From NCBI GenBank assembly GCA_036674765.1, contig JARVKI010000123.1, forward strand, positions 1-64,000: 64,000 bases of DNA, read 5' to 3'. The translations under genes and the position numbers were made by a program. Positions 23,312-34,878 of this stretch are shown here, piece after piece. The notes beneath the pieces are model-generated. The model made no database searches and was not told where the DNA came from. It saw only the letters and a program-made list of their open reading frames with translations. Position 1 is the stretch's first letter, and each line of letters begins with the position of its first letter. The stretch is from Seiridium cupressi. Its lineage: Eukaryota > Ascomycota > Sordariomycetes > Amphisphaeriales > Sporocadaceae.

Positions 23312-23995
23312 TCACTGAGGCCAGTACCCAGCGTATTGTTCCTTCCGATCACGCGGTCCATTGCTGAAGCTGACAGGGCCGTCTCCATCTGGAAAATTGT
23401 GCGAATCTGTTCGAACCAGGTCATTCTGGCCGGTCTGGACCGGTCATGTGAATCGGTTTGATGGTATTTGCATGGCTGATCGCCTACAACAACCACTTGG
23501 CTGGGCTTACACACATGAATGCTGGTGTCTGGAATATAATCCAGAAACACGTCACAACCCTTAAGAACTTGTTGGGATGAAACGCGCCGTCCGGCTATAG
23601 CCACTAGACTGTCGCAAATCGTCCGCCTCTTGCCTGTTTGTGCTTATGATTCCTCTCAAAGCATGAACCGGTCTGCGGGTCCTGGTCGAGGTCTATTATT
23701 TACTGATAGGTGCAATGAGGCAAACATTTTCCAGGTCATCGAGTTTGTAGTCTTCGATGGTTCTCCAATCACTATCATCAGCACCACCTTCCTGCCTCGA
23801 GCCAAAGACTCTGCATAGTACCGCTTCAGTGACACCTGGACTTGGGGGACCTGTTTTGATCGAGAATACAACTGCTCCAAACAATAGACCTGCCGATCCG
23901 CCACTGGTGGAGAAGCCAGCGTCTAATCCGACCTTTTCCCCCTGATTTGGGCTAGTTAATAGAGCGCTTTCGACACCAGATGTGGTGCGTACGCA
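23312..23995 (-). CDS. Unrecognised spliced coding region (5' end not found)
   Basis: Three exon-like pieces join in frame: up to 23995 down to 23704, 23633-23511 and 23388-23312 (TGA). Phases fit at both junctions (donors GTAAAT and GTAAGC, acceptors ACAAACAG and TTTTCCAG). The readable peptide includes LDAGFSTSGGSAGLLFGAVV, a possible membrane or Gly-rich segment, then DYKLDDLENVCLIAPI, KGCDVFLDYIPDTSIHV and the end NGPRDRKEQYAGYWPQ. No ATG lies in the first piece and a stop is met at 23996, so an upstream exon is missing or lost; CAG (ending at 23949) preceded by a TTAAC branch-like site is a possible acceptor. It lies just downstream of the GH3-C/GNAT gene on the same strand. The family is not recognised. 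It may be the 3' part of a decayed gene. Confidence 0.4.
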
Positions 23996-24107
23996 TCAAG
24001 TAGAGCCGTCTTTGTTGCATTATTCCTTGATTTCTTGTGGATGGAAGTGATATGACCAGGCTCTATTGGAGCTAGTCTTGCATAGAAGCGGTTATCTTGC
24101 TCGAATC

Positions 24108-25784
24108 TCACATTGGCTCCCAGACATCTCGATAAAGGGCCCATTTGCGAAAACCTGTATTTGTCTTAGTGAAAGCTGAACGATGGATGGCATAGCCCGA
24201 TTACCTAGGTCCTGAAACCCCTGGTCACCACCGTGAACGCCGTCGAGGAAGACTTCTTGCATGCCATAAGATTGAAGTAGCTCTATGCAAGTACCAAGAA
24301 GTCTGATCATAACAGAGTTCCTGTTTCTTTGCAAGATGGAGTTATCTTCTGCGAAGTAGTCAGCGTTTGTTGTCCAGAGTGGGGTAAGCAATAGACCTAC
24401 CGGCAATGCATATACATGTGATGCCCCCAACATCAGGCCCAAGCCTCCGTGCCCAAGGTAGATCGTTGTCAGCTGTCGTACCCGAGTTTGCCATGTACGT
24501 CAGAGCTGCTGCCACAATGGTAGATCCGTGCAGACACACTACGATATCGCGCGTAGAATCTCTGCTCCATTTGTATTCTTCGAAAAGCCCCATTGCTTGG
24601 TTACGAAAACCCTCAGCCCGCACAAATTCTAGCACTTCCGAAAAGCCTTCCGGCGAGCACTGCCGGAACGTATACCCTTCAGGATTCGAGTCAGAGCCTC
24701 CACTCGGCCAGTCCTCGATCTTCAGGATCCAGTCACAGACCTCCCTACCACGGCCTGGTGCTTGGGAGTCCAAGTCCCACCCTCGTCTCCTAAACCAGTC
24801 TTGCGAGGCTAACTCCCGAGGAATGCCACTCAAAAGGCGAGGAAAGGTGCTCCCAAGCTGTAGCCGCTTCACCCCACGTGTTCTCGTGAGAAGGTCCTTG
24901 GCGTAGGTGTATAGACTCATGCCGATACCTAGTTTTCTATATGTCGGCTTCACGAGTAAAACGGCGAGAGAGCCGACAAGATATTCTGGGTCGCTGAAAG
25001 CCCAGGTAGTATAAGTTGCGCAGAAACCAATGATTTCGCCCGTCTCTGGCATCTTGACAACATAATGTTTTCCAAACCCATCTCTATCGAGTAGATTTTG
25101 GAGGGTGAATCGATTCATATGAAACTTATGGGGCAAGCACTGATTCCAGAGTTCCAATATGGGCGAAACATCATACTGCGCAAGGCTGTCTGGCAATGCT
25201 TCGACTCTCCACAGTCTAGGCGACTTCAATAGCTTTTGTCCATCTGGATGCCATTCCATGGGTGGTGGTACATCGCCAAACAGCACAGCAGCAGCTTGTT
25301 CCAATTCCGCTGGTGCGTACCCAGAGAGGCGGAGTACTGTTCGGAAATCCGTCCTGTCGAGATCCAAATCTTGCTCATCTCGACATGCCACTACTACGAA
25401 TGGACGGTGCTCAGCCATGCTACGCGCAACGGCGGCCATATCGATCTGTGTGTCCTGGCCCGATATATCCGCACCGGCGACGACGAATATCACCACTTTG
25501 GCCTTCTTGATGAATGCGATATGGATGCCTGCAATACCACGACTAGGAGTGTAAGGGACATGCCGGACCCAGGCGTGTCTAGCAGCGAGTGCGCGACCGA
25601 ATGGCTCAAAGTGATCCCGAATATGCTCGTCTGGGGAAGAAGCAACTGCTGGAGACAAGAGTATCAGAAGGTCACCATCGCCTAATACATTTATCAATGG
25701 AACGCAGGACTGTTGGTCTCGGAGGAGAGTGAGCTTCTGTGATTGCGAATGAGAGGCCGTCCATGCCTTCGGATCTGAAGCCAT
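24108..25784 (-). CDS. GH3 C-terminal domain fused to GNAT acetyltransferase, catalytic barrel missing
   Basis: Three exons give 524 aa: 25784-24401, 24348-24205, 24154-24108. The start is the ATG of MASDPKAWTASHS; an in-frame stop lies about 60 nt upstream. Residues about 15-180 match the second (alpha/beta sandwich) domain of GH3 beta-N-acetylglucosaminidases (KLTLLRDQQSCVPL, VLFGDVPPPMEW). Residues about 190-520 match the GNAT-like region fused to these enzymes in fungi, with VLLVKPTYRKLGIGMSLYTY, GGITCICIAED and a closing GFRKWALYRDVWEPM. The N-terminal TIM-barrel with the catalytic Asp and the His-Asp pair is absent and was not found upstream, so hydrolase activity is not expected. The two 3' introns (52 and 50 nt) are intact, so the surviving part may still be expressed. 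It could act as an acetyltransferase or be a recent 5' truncation. Confidence 0.75.
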
Positions 25785-28065
25785 TTTCTCAGGTGTCAGC
25801 AACGCGGCAATAGTTATGGTGAAAAGACCCGGGATAGACGCTATTTATGAGGTCGTAGCTCGTCAGCAAATCCCTGTTTTGAATGCACTGCGTTAAATAA
25901 GATTCCGTTCTCCCCGGCTGTGCTACCTTGAGTCATAAGCAAAGTTGTAGGGACAAACCCACCTGGCCACTCTGGAGGTGAGAGCAGATGACATAAGCAT
26001 CATGAGTTCCTGAAGTTTCTGTGACCCTCAGTCAGAGGTCGTGACAGGGATTGGTAATGTTTACAGTCGGAGATGGAAGGATTTGTGACGATTATTAGGA
26101 TATCGAAGGTAATGTGAAGGTTTCAGCAGTGACCTTGTTCAAAGTCATGGGCCGGGTGGTGGATGCCTTCGAGGCAACCAAAGTCTGCAGGTCAGAGCAG
26201 GGGTACGGAAAGCCTCGTTCTGTCTTCCTCTACTAAGCCGGGAAGGTCGATATGCCGTTAAATGGGTAAGCCGTCTATCATAAGTCCAACTCAAGATCAA
26301 ACAATTTCGGCCGACGTCGGCTTGCGACGTGCTGATGCTGGTGCGGCGAGGTTGCAGACGATCTGGCGTTGCAACGGCCCAAGTCACATAATATGATGGC
26401 CAGCACGAGGCAGACCGGGGGGACGGGTGATGGCTTCTTATAATGGCATAGGCTCGACGTTGCGTTTCTGGCATTGTTGCTAGATGATCCTCCACTCGAT
26501 GCTGCACCATTACAGGAAATAAAGATGGATGGGGTTGCACAGGATTACGCTGGCCCAATGACAAGTTGGGTGGAAAATTATGTGTGCGTGACCGGAATCT
26601 TCTGCAACTCACAGATGATGCCTGGGGCTCGATGACTTCACCGATGTTCTTCAGCAATTCGGAGGAGACTCAAGGCGGGCTGTAGCGGCTTCAATTGGCC
26701 GGGACGGTCCTTTTGAGCGTTGTCTAAGTCTCCGTGGTGAGCCTGCGAGAGTCGTATCGAGGTGGTCGTACAAGCGTCTGCATGAGGGTGAAAAATGGCG
26801 GGTGCGCTGCTGGGAGCACAAAGCGCGCCCTGAACTGGCGGCTAACCAACGGGAAGCTGGGGCGTCGATCCTGTCCACCTACCAGTGCTCGCCCGCCGCT
26901 GCCGGCCCAGTTTTCCCATGCGGTTCTCGCTAAACAATGTACGCAGTCAGTAGGCCACCGTCTTGCTTCCATTGCCGCATCGTGCCCGGAGGTTACACAA
27001 GTCAACCTAGGCTACGACGTCCGAGATGGCGGCCTGGCACGGTCAACGTGCCGAGGCCTGCCTGCACGCACGCACAAATGCCGGCAGTACATGGTACACC
27101 CCAGGGCCAATGCCAGTCGACAGTGGTGCGCTCTCAGCGCTCAAGCAGGCCATGATACTGTAGCATGGTAAGTCGTAGATTAGCCAAGTCCCAACAAGCG
27201 CTTCACGCAACGACATTCGGTGGCTCAGCCGCTTCGTGGCATGATAAACCCAGGGGCAAATCTGCAGAGGGCACTTTCTATGAATAGCATCCTTGTCGAC
27301 TATTCCGTACCGGATCCTTTGGGGGCCCCTTTTGACCACTTTGGAAGTCGGGGGGCGAGGTTCAGGTAAACCAAAAGAAGCTCTTTGGTCGGTTCAGTGA
27401 GGTCTGACAAAAGTACCCGCTTGGCCATGGCTTAAATGTCAGCTCAATTGCGAAGGAGGTTCACTTGATGTTGATCTAGAGTTATTAAATAACGCCAAAT
27501 ATGTAAGTAGTATAACTAAAATGCTGTCCCAGGACCTTCGAGACACGGAAGAAGGCACAAAGGCACAATTGATCCCTCCGAGCTTACCCAGATTTGGCAC
27601 AACACTGTCCCTGAATCTAGAAATAATTATGTACTGTGAGCTTGGAGAGCTTGCTGTAATGAACTTGGCGCTTGAGCTGCAGTTCTCGGCAAATATAAGT
27701 TGGCAAAGCATCGTGACAAATGGAAAGAAGTCGGGAGCATTCTATGGTTTTGTTGAGTCAACGTAGGTACAGGTGAGTGCTGCAGATGTCCGAGGTACCT
27801 GGCAGTAAGTCTGCTGTTAATCGAACCTTGGCGCTACATTACCCAGAAGCGGGCCGCCGCCCATCTCGGGGGACCATGGTTCTGACAAATGCCACTAATG
27901 TTAATTCGACCCCCGTGAGCGCGCGTTAAGCTAGGCGCGTCTCGTCGCGAAACCGAAACACAAGTCACCCAAACGCGCCAGCCCGTCTCAAGATTCGTAT
28001 ACTGCCTGGCTACGAATATGGCATAGCCAGATATCTTGACTCTGGGCTACAAATAACACATCGCC
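25785..28065. other. Intergenic region upstream of mis6
   Basis: About 2.3 kb between divergent genes. The part next to the truncated GH3-GNAT gene was read for the missing GH3 barrel on both strands; the largest frames (26145-26657 on -, 26734-27171 on +) show none of its motifs and look like chance frames in GC-rich DNA. 27.4-27.8 kb is more AT-rich. No gene supported. Confidence 0.5.
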
Positions 28066-30538
28066 ATGTCGGTCTTTTCTAACAATGCAGTCACTGGTGG
28101 CAGCTTGCTGCAAGAGAGCTTGTCCGAAGTGATACAAGGTAAGTGAGGCCGTGCAAACCAACTCCTTCTGGTGTACGTACATATGTACGAATACAGTCGA
28201 TATCGTGCATGACAATTTGACCTGTTTCGGGCTGACTCAAGGCGATAGCCGCGAAAGTACCAGCAAAACGTCGTGGAGCAAATATCAAGCCCACTGTCGA
28301 GGCTCTTGCATCTCATTGCTATGAGACGGGACTTCTTCCGGATGCATTGAGCGAGCTGATCGATCTCATCATCACCCCTAGTCATTTGGACCAAGCAAGT
28401 CTCAACCAACTCCTGAGGAATCTATATCCTGCAACTTCTATCGACAGCCGTGTAATTATTAAGATTGTCAGCTGCTTGGGTCATGGTGCAACGAAACCGT
28501 CCTTGCCCATTCAGTCGGCATTGCTGCGATGGCTGATCATGGTGCATCACATTATAAGGGAGCAAGATACGCTATCCAAGGCCTACGCCGTACTCTTCAA
28601 CCTATTAGACACTGCGGCCATCCGGTACGTGCAACGCAGTTACTCACTTCGGACGAAGTACTCTACTGACGCTTCCAGACCGCAGCTGTGCCATCTCTTA
28701 GGGCTCATCACGCGGCGCAGACATGTGCGTCCGTATCGCATTCATTCTGTGTAAGCTGTGCTCACCAGATAGGCACCGGACCTTCTAACGACTATCCAGG
28801 CTAGCGCTGAGCAGACAAACAGGAAACGATCCTGCCCTTACCGGTCTTCTCCGAGTCTTCAAGAATTACTACCCTGAGATCATTGTTGGCGATGCCACCC
28901 GTGGCAAAGCAGCAGCGTTCAAGGTATGTAACATCCTGGCCGCCGAATGATCGCTTGCTCACCTGGCAAGAACCCCGATCCCCAATGGCGGGAGCGTCTC
29001 GACGAAATCCAGCAAGCCCACGCCGTGTCTTTACAAAGCACAGATCGGCCGCGAGATGGCTTCCGCGTTGCCCACAATGTTGGGGCGCGTGGGAAAGCAA
29101 GTACAATACCAGAAGTGCATACGTCACATGCTCACGAGGTTTGTGATTGCCACGAACTGGATGCCTTCACCTGCTGACGGACTAGAACTCAATTACGCTT
29201 GAAGAAATCGATAGTGTCGACAGGCTGGTTCACAATTTGGAGAAGATTGAGCTGCCAAATCAGCTAATCTCGGTCCTCGCGGACCCTTTGCTACAGAAAT
29301 TGATGCTCCTGCGACCAACTTCTGCGTCTGAAGAACGCATCACGAATTGGCTGGATTCTTATACGGAAGACATAGTGCGTGGCGAAACTTCAAGCGTCTC
29401 CGAACTAACGAACTTCCTCGAGATACTACAGGACTACGTCTCAGCCACCAGAGAACAGGGCCTACCCCCTACTATTTTGTCGTTTTTCGTTTCGTATCTA
29501 GGTATATGGGATGGTAAGACAGCCAGACAGTGCATCTTGAGCATCCTCTCGCACGCAGCTATTCCTGAGAAGGGCTTCTCTGGTAAGCTTGCTCGTTCAT
29601 AACGGTCGCTTAAACGTGAGCTGAACTCTGTAGATTTATACAAGCAAATTTATTCGCCACTAGAGAGAAAGGTACTCGACGGTACAGCGGAAGCCCAGCT
29701 TGACGTATTGAGGTGTTACACGGCGCTCTTACGGCACTGGGCCACATTTCTACTTTCCAGGGACGGCAACACAAAGCCGTTTGTTTCAGCAGTCTCCGAG
29801 CTAGTGCACCATGTCAACAAACTTTGCTTGACGGTACTCCAGACATCGTCCAATGTGTCCACGCATTCATTGGTCCTGGATTTCTACGAAGTGATTGCGT
29901 ACATGGTGTCGAATCCCAAGCTAAACAAACGTGTACGGATCGAAATTCCACCATCAACAGCGGTCTACATCCTCCACTTCAGCTCATCCCCAACGACAAT
30001 CTCACGTCTTTGCGGCTTGTTGTCGCTTTACAAAGAAGGCTTCCAGACAGCGATGGCGACATCGCGTACTGCCTATGCCGCCGAGTACGTCAACGAGTTC
30101 AACGGGTTTCTGATGGATATTTGCAACTGCCTATGGCGCTCACGAGCTTTCAATGCCAAGGACGCAAATGCTCATGCGTGTCTCATACCGGAAAGCATTT
30201 CTGGTACCTTCGCGACGTATGTATCTGACCTGGGCAAAGGAAGCAATTTAACGAGCTTGTTTACACTGTCAGCCTCTCCGACACTCGGGCTACTGGCGAC
30301 ATCGTACTTGCGCGAGCTGGAAGATGTGGAGATGGAACAAGGTTCGGCAGGGCTCGATACCAGACATGCTGGCCCTGTTAGCAAGGCAAGTCTGACTGCA
30401 CTCGGCAGAAATGGTGGGGTCAGCTTGACTTGGGACGAATATCGGCTAGGAGTCCTAGGCTACCTTGGACAGCAAGGCATGGAGGGCGTGGGACGATTGA
30501 TGCACAATACCATGACAACATTGAAGAAGAAACCGTAA
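28066..30538 (+). CDS. mis6: Inner-kinetochore protein Mis6 / CENP-I
   Basis: Seven exons give 704 aa: 28066-28138, 28249-28624, 28679-28750, 28800-28923, 28971-29138, 29186-29582, 29634-30538. Introns are 47-110 nt. The acceptor of intron 1 is the second AG (GATAG ending at 28248); the nearer CAAG would shift the frame. Family marks are IKPTVEALASHCYETGLLP near the N-terminus, then LRNLYPATSIDSRVIIKIV, LRWLIMVHHII and QLCHLLGLITRR, the conserved Mis6 helical repeats. Mis6/CENP-I (yeast Ctf3) is a CCAN subunit at centromeres and supports loading of the centromeric histone H3 variant. The C-terminal third is one long exon of helical, less conserved sequence. It converges on caf16. Confidence 0.93.
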
Positions 30539-31583
30539 CGAGGAAAACAACACAGTATACCCATCTGGCTCAAATTAGTACTGCCTGTAACGGTGTATAT
30601 TCTATAATTACCGGAAACGTCCTTCGTAATTCCATTCTTTAATTCGCAGCCATATGAAGTCATGCTATTTCCGCCAGTAGTTTGCCACCTACGTTGGTTA
30701 CATACTCAAGACGCTACGAGGTCCAGCATAGTGAGTATGCTGTCAGCGTCGTCCATTGATTGGCGTCTTTGACGAATTGTTGAGCTATATCGCTGGTCAA
30801 GGATAGTGATCAAAGTTAAACGCAGTTCCAAGAAGAGTATCTTTAAGAAATCATTTCCCCGCCGCACGTGGGCTCATTGAGTGGATTCAACTTGAAGACT
30901 ACTACTTGCGCTCTGGAGTATATTCCACTGAGTAGACTATATCTCCCTTATTCTCATTTACATCAAGTGTGGAAGTTAATCCTTCAGAGCGCGCAAATCC
31001 AAAAGATGATCGGGGCATGTCATGTAGATGACCAGTTCTCTAGACATCCCTAAACCGAACTCCTGGCAATCAACCGCGTCAGCCTCACTAGGTATTGCAA
31101 ATTCTTTTCACTGGTACGACGTAGGAATCGGATCATAAGAAGACACTTGCCGAAGTGCTCGCTCACTTGGCGAAGATAGTAGCATGACGAATAACATCAA
31201 TCCTGGTTGTTTATGGTTGTACTAGACTACTTGATACGGGATAAAAAGGCCGGGAGAAAATTATTATGGTGAAATGGCTCGGGGTTTAAAAACTTGTTCT
31301 ATGTCTCAGTAGCCTCTATCCCATGTTGAAAGGGTATCTTCAATGCATGTTAAATGCGCAAATGCCGACCATGCCAAGGCCGCGCTCACCGGTGATGAGA
31401 CCTGTATCCCCTTCCCGATACCGAAACTCCAGGAACTCCATATGATGCGTTGAGCGCCTTTAGATCTCTTCGGGCCCGTAATTGGCCATCATTTCATGAG
31501 ATGCAGGTTAAATGCATCTTTGTCTTTTTGATTTCCCATGATTCCACATCGCTTCCAGTGTTCCATGCATTGCGTTGATGCAA
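30539..31583. other. Convergent intergenic region mis6/caf16
   Basis: About 1 kb between two facing stop codons. Moderately AT-rich, only short frames, nothing recognisable. It should hold both 3' UTRs. Confidence 0.55.
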
Positions 31584-32426
31584 TCACTTGGACGGAGTTG
31601 TCTCGTCTCCGTAGCCACCAAAGCCACCAACGATGTAGCTCTTTCCCGCATGGCCCAGTTTGCCATGGTTTCTGGGTCCGCGACTGTTTAGATCCGACTT
31701 GAGCCAGCCCAGCACCAACTCACCAAGCTGACTGTTCCCAGTACTTGTGCTCTGCGTGTCACCCAGGAACTTCTCAGCGGTGCCCCATTCCCTGACGGTG
31801 CCGAGGTGCATGTGCACCAGGTGTGTCGGCCAGCCGGCCAGGTTGTCCAGGATGTGGGTTGCGTACACAATTGTGCATTCCCTGATCTCGGTCTCATGCT
31901 TCAGCCAGCCGAGAAACTGGGCGCGGCTCAGCACATCCAGATCGACCGTGATCTCATCCAAGAGCAGCACCGTCCACGGCCTGATGAGTCCCATGGCAAG
32001 CTGGACACGCCTCCGCTCACCGTCCGACACGGCGTGCATGCGCCACTCAGTGTCGATGTCCAGAACGTGGATCAGCTCATCGCGGCGGTCCGGGTACGCA
32101 TCGCCGCCGATGGAGCTCAGCAGCTCGTTGACGCCAATGTCGGTCCGTACGATGGGGTTCAGCACCCACTCCAGACCCAGGTAGGTCACGCCTTCGAGGC
32201 TGTCCTTGAAGGGATCCACGCCAGAGACTTTGATGCTGCCGCCGGGAGCGAGGCGCTTACCGGCAAGCAGACGCAGAAGGGTAGTCTTGCCGGCGCCATT
32301 GGCTCCGATCAACAGAGTGCGCGAGCGCGGCGGCACGGCAAGAGAAATGTTACTCACGCCGGTGGAGTAGTCGGGGAAAGTGTATGTCAGGTCTGTGACT
32401 GCGATCTCGGGGGCCCCCGGTGCCAT
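31584..32426 (-). CDS. caf16: Soluble ABC ATPase of the Caf16 type
   Basis: One exon of 280 codons. I take the ATG at 32426 (MAPGAPEIAVTDLTYTF); the frame stays open upstream to another ATG, but that stretch is Ser/His-rich leader-like sequence and other Caf16 proteins begin near here. The nucleotide-binding domain is complete: Walker A GANGAGKTT, signature VSDGERRRVQLAMGL, Walker B TVLLLDEITVDLD and H-loop YATHILDNL. There are no membrane segments. Caf16 is a non-transport ABC protein linked in yeast to the CCR4-NOT complex and the mediator. The final 60 residues are Gly/Ser-rich and variable, ending GGFGGYGDETTPSK. Confidence 0.92.
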   Translation of the reverse strand: MAPGAPEIAVTDLTYTFPDYSTGVSNISLAVPPRSRTLLIGANGAGKTTLLRLLAGKRLAPGGSIKVSGVDPFKDSLEGVTYLGLEWVLNPIVRTDIGVNELLSSIGGDAYPDRRDELIHVLDIDTEWRMHAVSDGERRRVQLAMGLIRPWTVLLLDEITVDLDVLSRAQFLGWLKHETEIRECTIVYATHILDNLAGWPTHLVHMHLGTVREWGTAEKFLGDTQSTSTGNSQLGELVLGWLKSDLNSRGPRNHGKLGHAGKSYIVGGFGGYGDETTPSK

Positions 32427-33444
32427 CTTGAAAGTGGTCTTGTGGTGTTGAGTCTTGTGGGAGAGGAGGAGACTAAATAGAAAGTGGCCAAGAGATGATC
32501 TGAGATCGAGGTTGCGATGACTCGAGAAAGCGAGGTGCCGCTGAAGTTTTATTTCTCCTTCAGGGTCCAGTTTGCATGATGCCATCACTCGCTACCGGCC
32601 GCCGCTAATGTAGAAGCTTTCCGGCGAGTGGCCCCTTGCAAGCCGGGGCTTACCGAGCTTGGGTTAGTGAGCCGAATGCCAACCACCAGGCAATACTCCA
32701 CCATCATTGTGAGCCTCTCGGCATCAGCTCTGCGACAGTCACTCTGTAGGAATTGAGATTTGCCTTCCTTATCAAAGCCTCATTAATAATTATAAGTCCC
32801 TATATCCCACAATAGTGGCTCTATGTGCAACGCTGGTGCCTGGTACCATCTGACCAGGTCAGTTATGCAGCGGGCCCCCTGTGTTCGAGTAAAGCCATCA
32901 CAAAATACATAGTAAAGTGGAACAATACTTGCAGAATCCGAGACTTGCGAGTAATCTTGCGCCTAGGTTTGGTATATTATGTCAAGCAAACACTACTTGA
33001 GACAAGATTAGGGATCACAAGAACACCCATTACTTATGGACGCCAAGGCCCTGTATATATAGCCGCAACACTTCTATATATATAAATCAGAGTAAAACCA
33101 TTTAGTGAATTCCTTCCGAGGCCAAACAATTATCGGAAGCTGTTTGTTGAAAGAGAAATAATAATACAGAAACAATAATTGTATAGCCATAAAAGCCTGC
33201 TTGCCTAATCACAATGCCACGGCGACACAAAGCCCACTGTCTCCACAGCCAACAAGTTGAAAAAGAGATCAATATATGGTGTTAACAAACCGATGCGGAT
33301 CAGCTCAAATTACATGTCTACTATCTAGTCGATATTATGGTCCACACTAGTCTATCCATATATCCCAACCTATAGGTATTGCATGCAAATGATATGGAGG
33401 TGTTACAACATTCATATTCGGCATGGCAGTGGCGATTCAAGGCA
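32427..33444. other. Promoter side of caf16 and edge of AT-rich island
   Basis: The first ~200 bp is pyrimidine-rich in the - direction and fits the caf16 leader and promoter. From about 32750 the sequence becomes visibly AT-rich, with TATATA runs near 33050-33085. No gene supported. Confidence 0.5.
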
Positions 33445-33709
33445 TCAAACCATAATAGGCCTACAGATCATATATACAACTTCTACAAATTCATCTTTTC
33501 GGGTGAACTGCACCACATTGGCGATTCTTCCTGGCTCCTGTGCCCAGCCAAATTGTCTTGCATCTACACAGATTAGGTCCATCAGTCCGTCAACGAGCTA
33601 CAGTCAAGTTCATTACGATCAACAGCCGGGATGGAGAAGGATATATGGTGTCCCTCAGCAATGGCTCGATTGTGCTCTCCACCAATTAAATTCTTCCCAT
33701 CGACTTTAT
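33445..33709 (-). pseudogene. 3' fragment of an unrecognised spliced gene
   Basis: Two exon-like pieces, 33709-33617 and 33563-33445 (TGA), join in phase 1 across a 53-nt intron (GTAATG donor, CTAATC branch, TGTAG acceptor). The joined peptide of about 70 residues reads KVDGKNLIGGEHNRAI, ISFSIPAVDHARQFGWAQEP and FTRKDEFVEVVYMI. Without splicing the first piece stops soon after. Upstream DNA is AT-rich and stop-filled, with no further exon found, so this looks like the surviving 3' end of a gene. Family unknown. Confidence 0.35.
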
Positions 33710-34708
33710 TGTCCTCTGGGTAAGTCTACCAACCCCATATTGCTAGCGCGATCATACGACCAGAATATATAATCAAACTGAACTAAAGGGATGCTATACT
33801 ATAAAATGTATACATGTATTCGCTACTTTTTTATCTTCTTATAAACTTTGGACAGCTAAAAAAGAATATGATATCGTTAGAACCAATCTCCTGTCAATAG
33901 CATTCATATACAGCTTATTGCATTGGTTCACGCGTCAATCTCGGTAAGTTGAGTGATTCCTTCTACGTTTTTAACCACCAAGTGCAGGCTGGGTTTGGGG
34001 GGCAAATTTAAGACCTCGATTGGCGTTCCTTATCTTAGACCTCGTTATGAAGCTTAGAATATTGGTGAAAGGTGACTTGTCGTGAGTATAGTAGTCAACT
34101 TGCTAGAGATTGGCTATAAAAGTGGCCCAGACTGAAGCTAATAATTCAAGGGAGTCGTTGAATATGTATTTAATCGGGTAGTGAATTTGGTCTATGCATC
34201 AGCTTCAGTCTTGCTTGTCGTTCTATAGTGAGTGCATTGCATATCGTAAGATTGGACGAAATTGGAGTTCGTCGCATTTGCTCTCTTTTGACTGAGTGAG
34301 GACGCGACTGACCCACCCCTTCGACCCAGGATTTTTTTGTGCATAGTTTTGGCAATTTTGGAAAAATTTCACGTTTGTCTATTTGATATGTAGACCTTTG
34401 TGTGGGTTATGGCATAGTCAATAGTCAGTTAGCATCCAAAACTTTCACGGACATTTTGTTAGAGGCGATACACTTTCGCATATTGTGGATTGGAAAACTA
34501 GAGGATCAGTGATGATCACTTCGAGAAACACAGTCTCCCATTAACATTTTAAGCTTTTCATTCAAGGGATTCCAGGTCTGGAGGAGTCACACAGAGAAAA
34601 AAGGCTGAATAGTAAGAAATTAATGTTGTTTGACTTAAGAGAGACTAAGTCAGCCCTGATCTGCCTGACTCATCATATCCACCGTCTCAACTACCCTATC
34701 CCCAGTAG
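33710..34708. other. AT-rich gene-free stretch
   Basis: About 1 kb of AT-rich sequence with short frames only. No long terminal repeats, terminal inverted repeats or transposase-like frame were seen. Confidence 0.45.
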
Positions 34709-34843
34709 TATGCCCTCTGTGCGCAAATCGACAACCGTGAATACTCGGAGGTCGCCAAGGATTTCTCCGGCATGAAGTTCAAATCCGAGCTGCTCGACAT
34801 GCCGTGCTGTCTTTGCTGCCAGCGAGTGTCGTCCCGTTGGTGA
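34709..34843 (+). pseudogene. Short coding-like fragment, possibly DNA-binding
   Basis: Forty-four codons plus TGA with GC-ending codons, standing out from the AT-rich surroundings: YALCAQIDNREYSEVAKDFS and then CCLCCQRVSSRW. The spacing resembles the second half of the short Myb-like helices common in ascomycete genomes, but this is only a resemblance. An AG (34707-34708) preceded by a CTCAAC branch-like site could be an acceptor; no upstream exon was found. Its 3' end faces the 110-aa gene 35 bp away. Confidence 0.25.
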
Positions 34844-34878
34844 GAAAAGCATAGCAGAGTGCCCTGGTACCCGTTCCC

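Noticed and set aside
26145..26657. 170-codon - strand frame upstream of the GH3-GNAT gene, tested as the missing GH3 barrel
   Set aside because: Contains none of the GH3 barrel motifs and its composition is Arg/Ser/Pro-rich like a non-coding frame.
26734..27171. 145-codon + strand frame
   Set aside because: Arg/Cys/Ser-rich chance frame in GC-rich DNA; no motif, no splice partner.
27780..27840. tRNA-like GGTTCGATT box on the - strand
   Set aside because: No matching A box, anticodon stem or acceptor stem could be folded around it.
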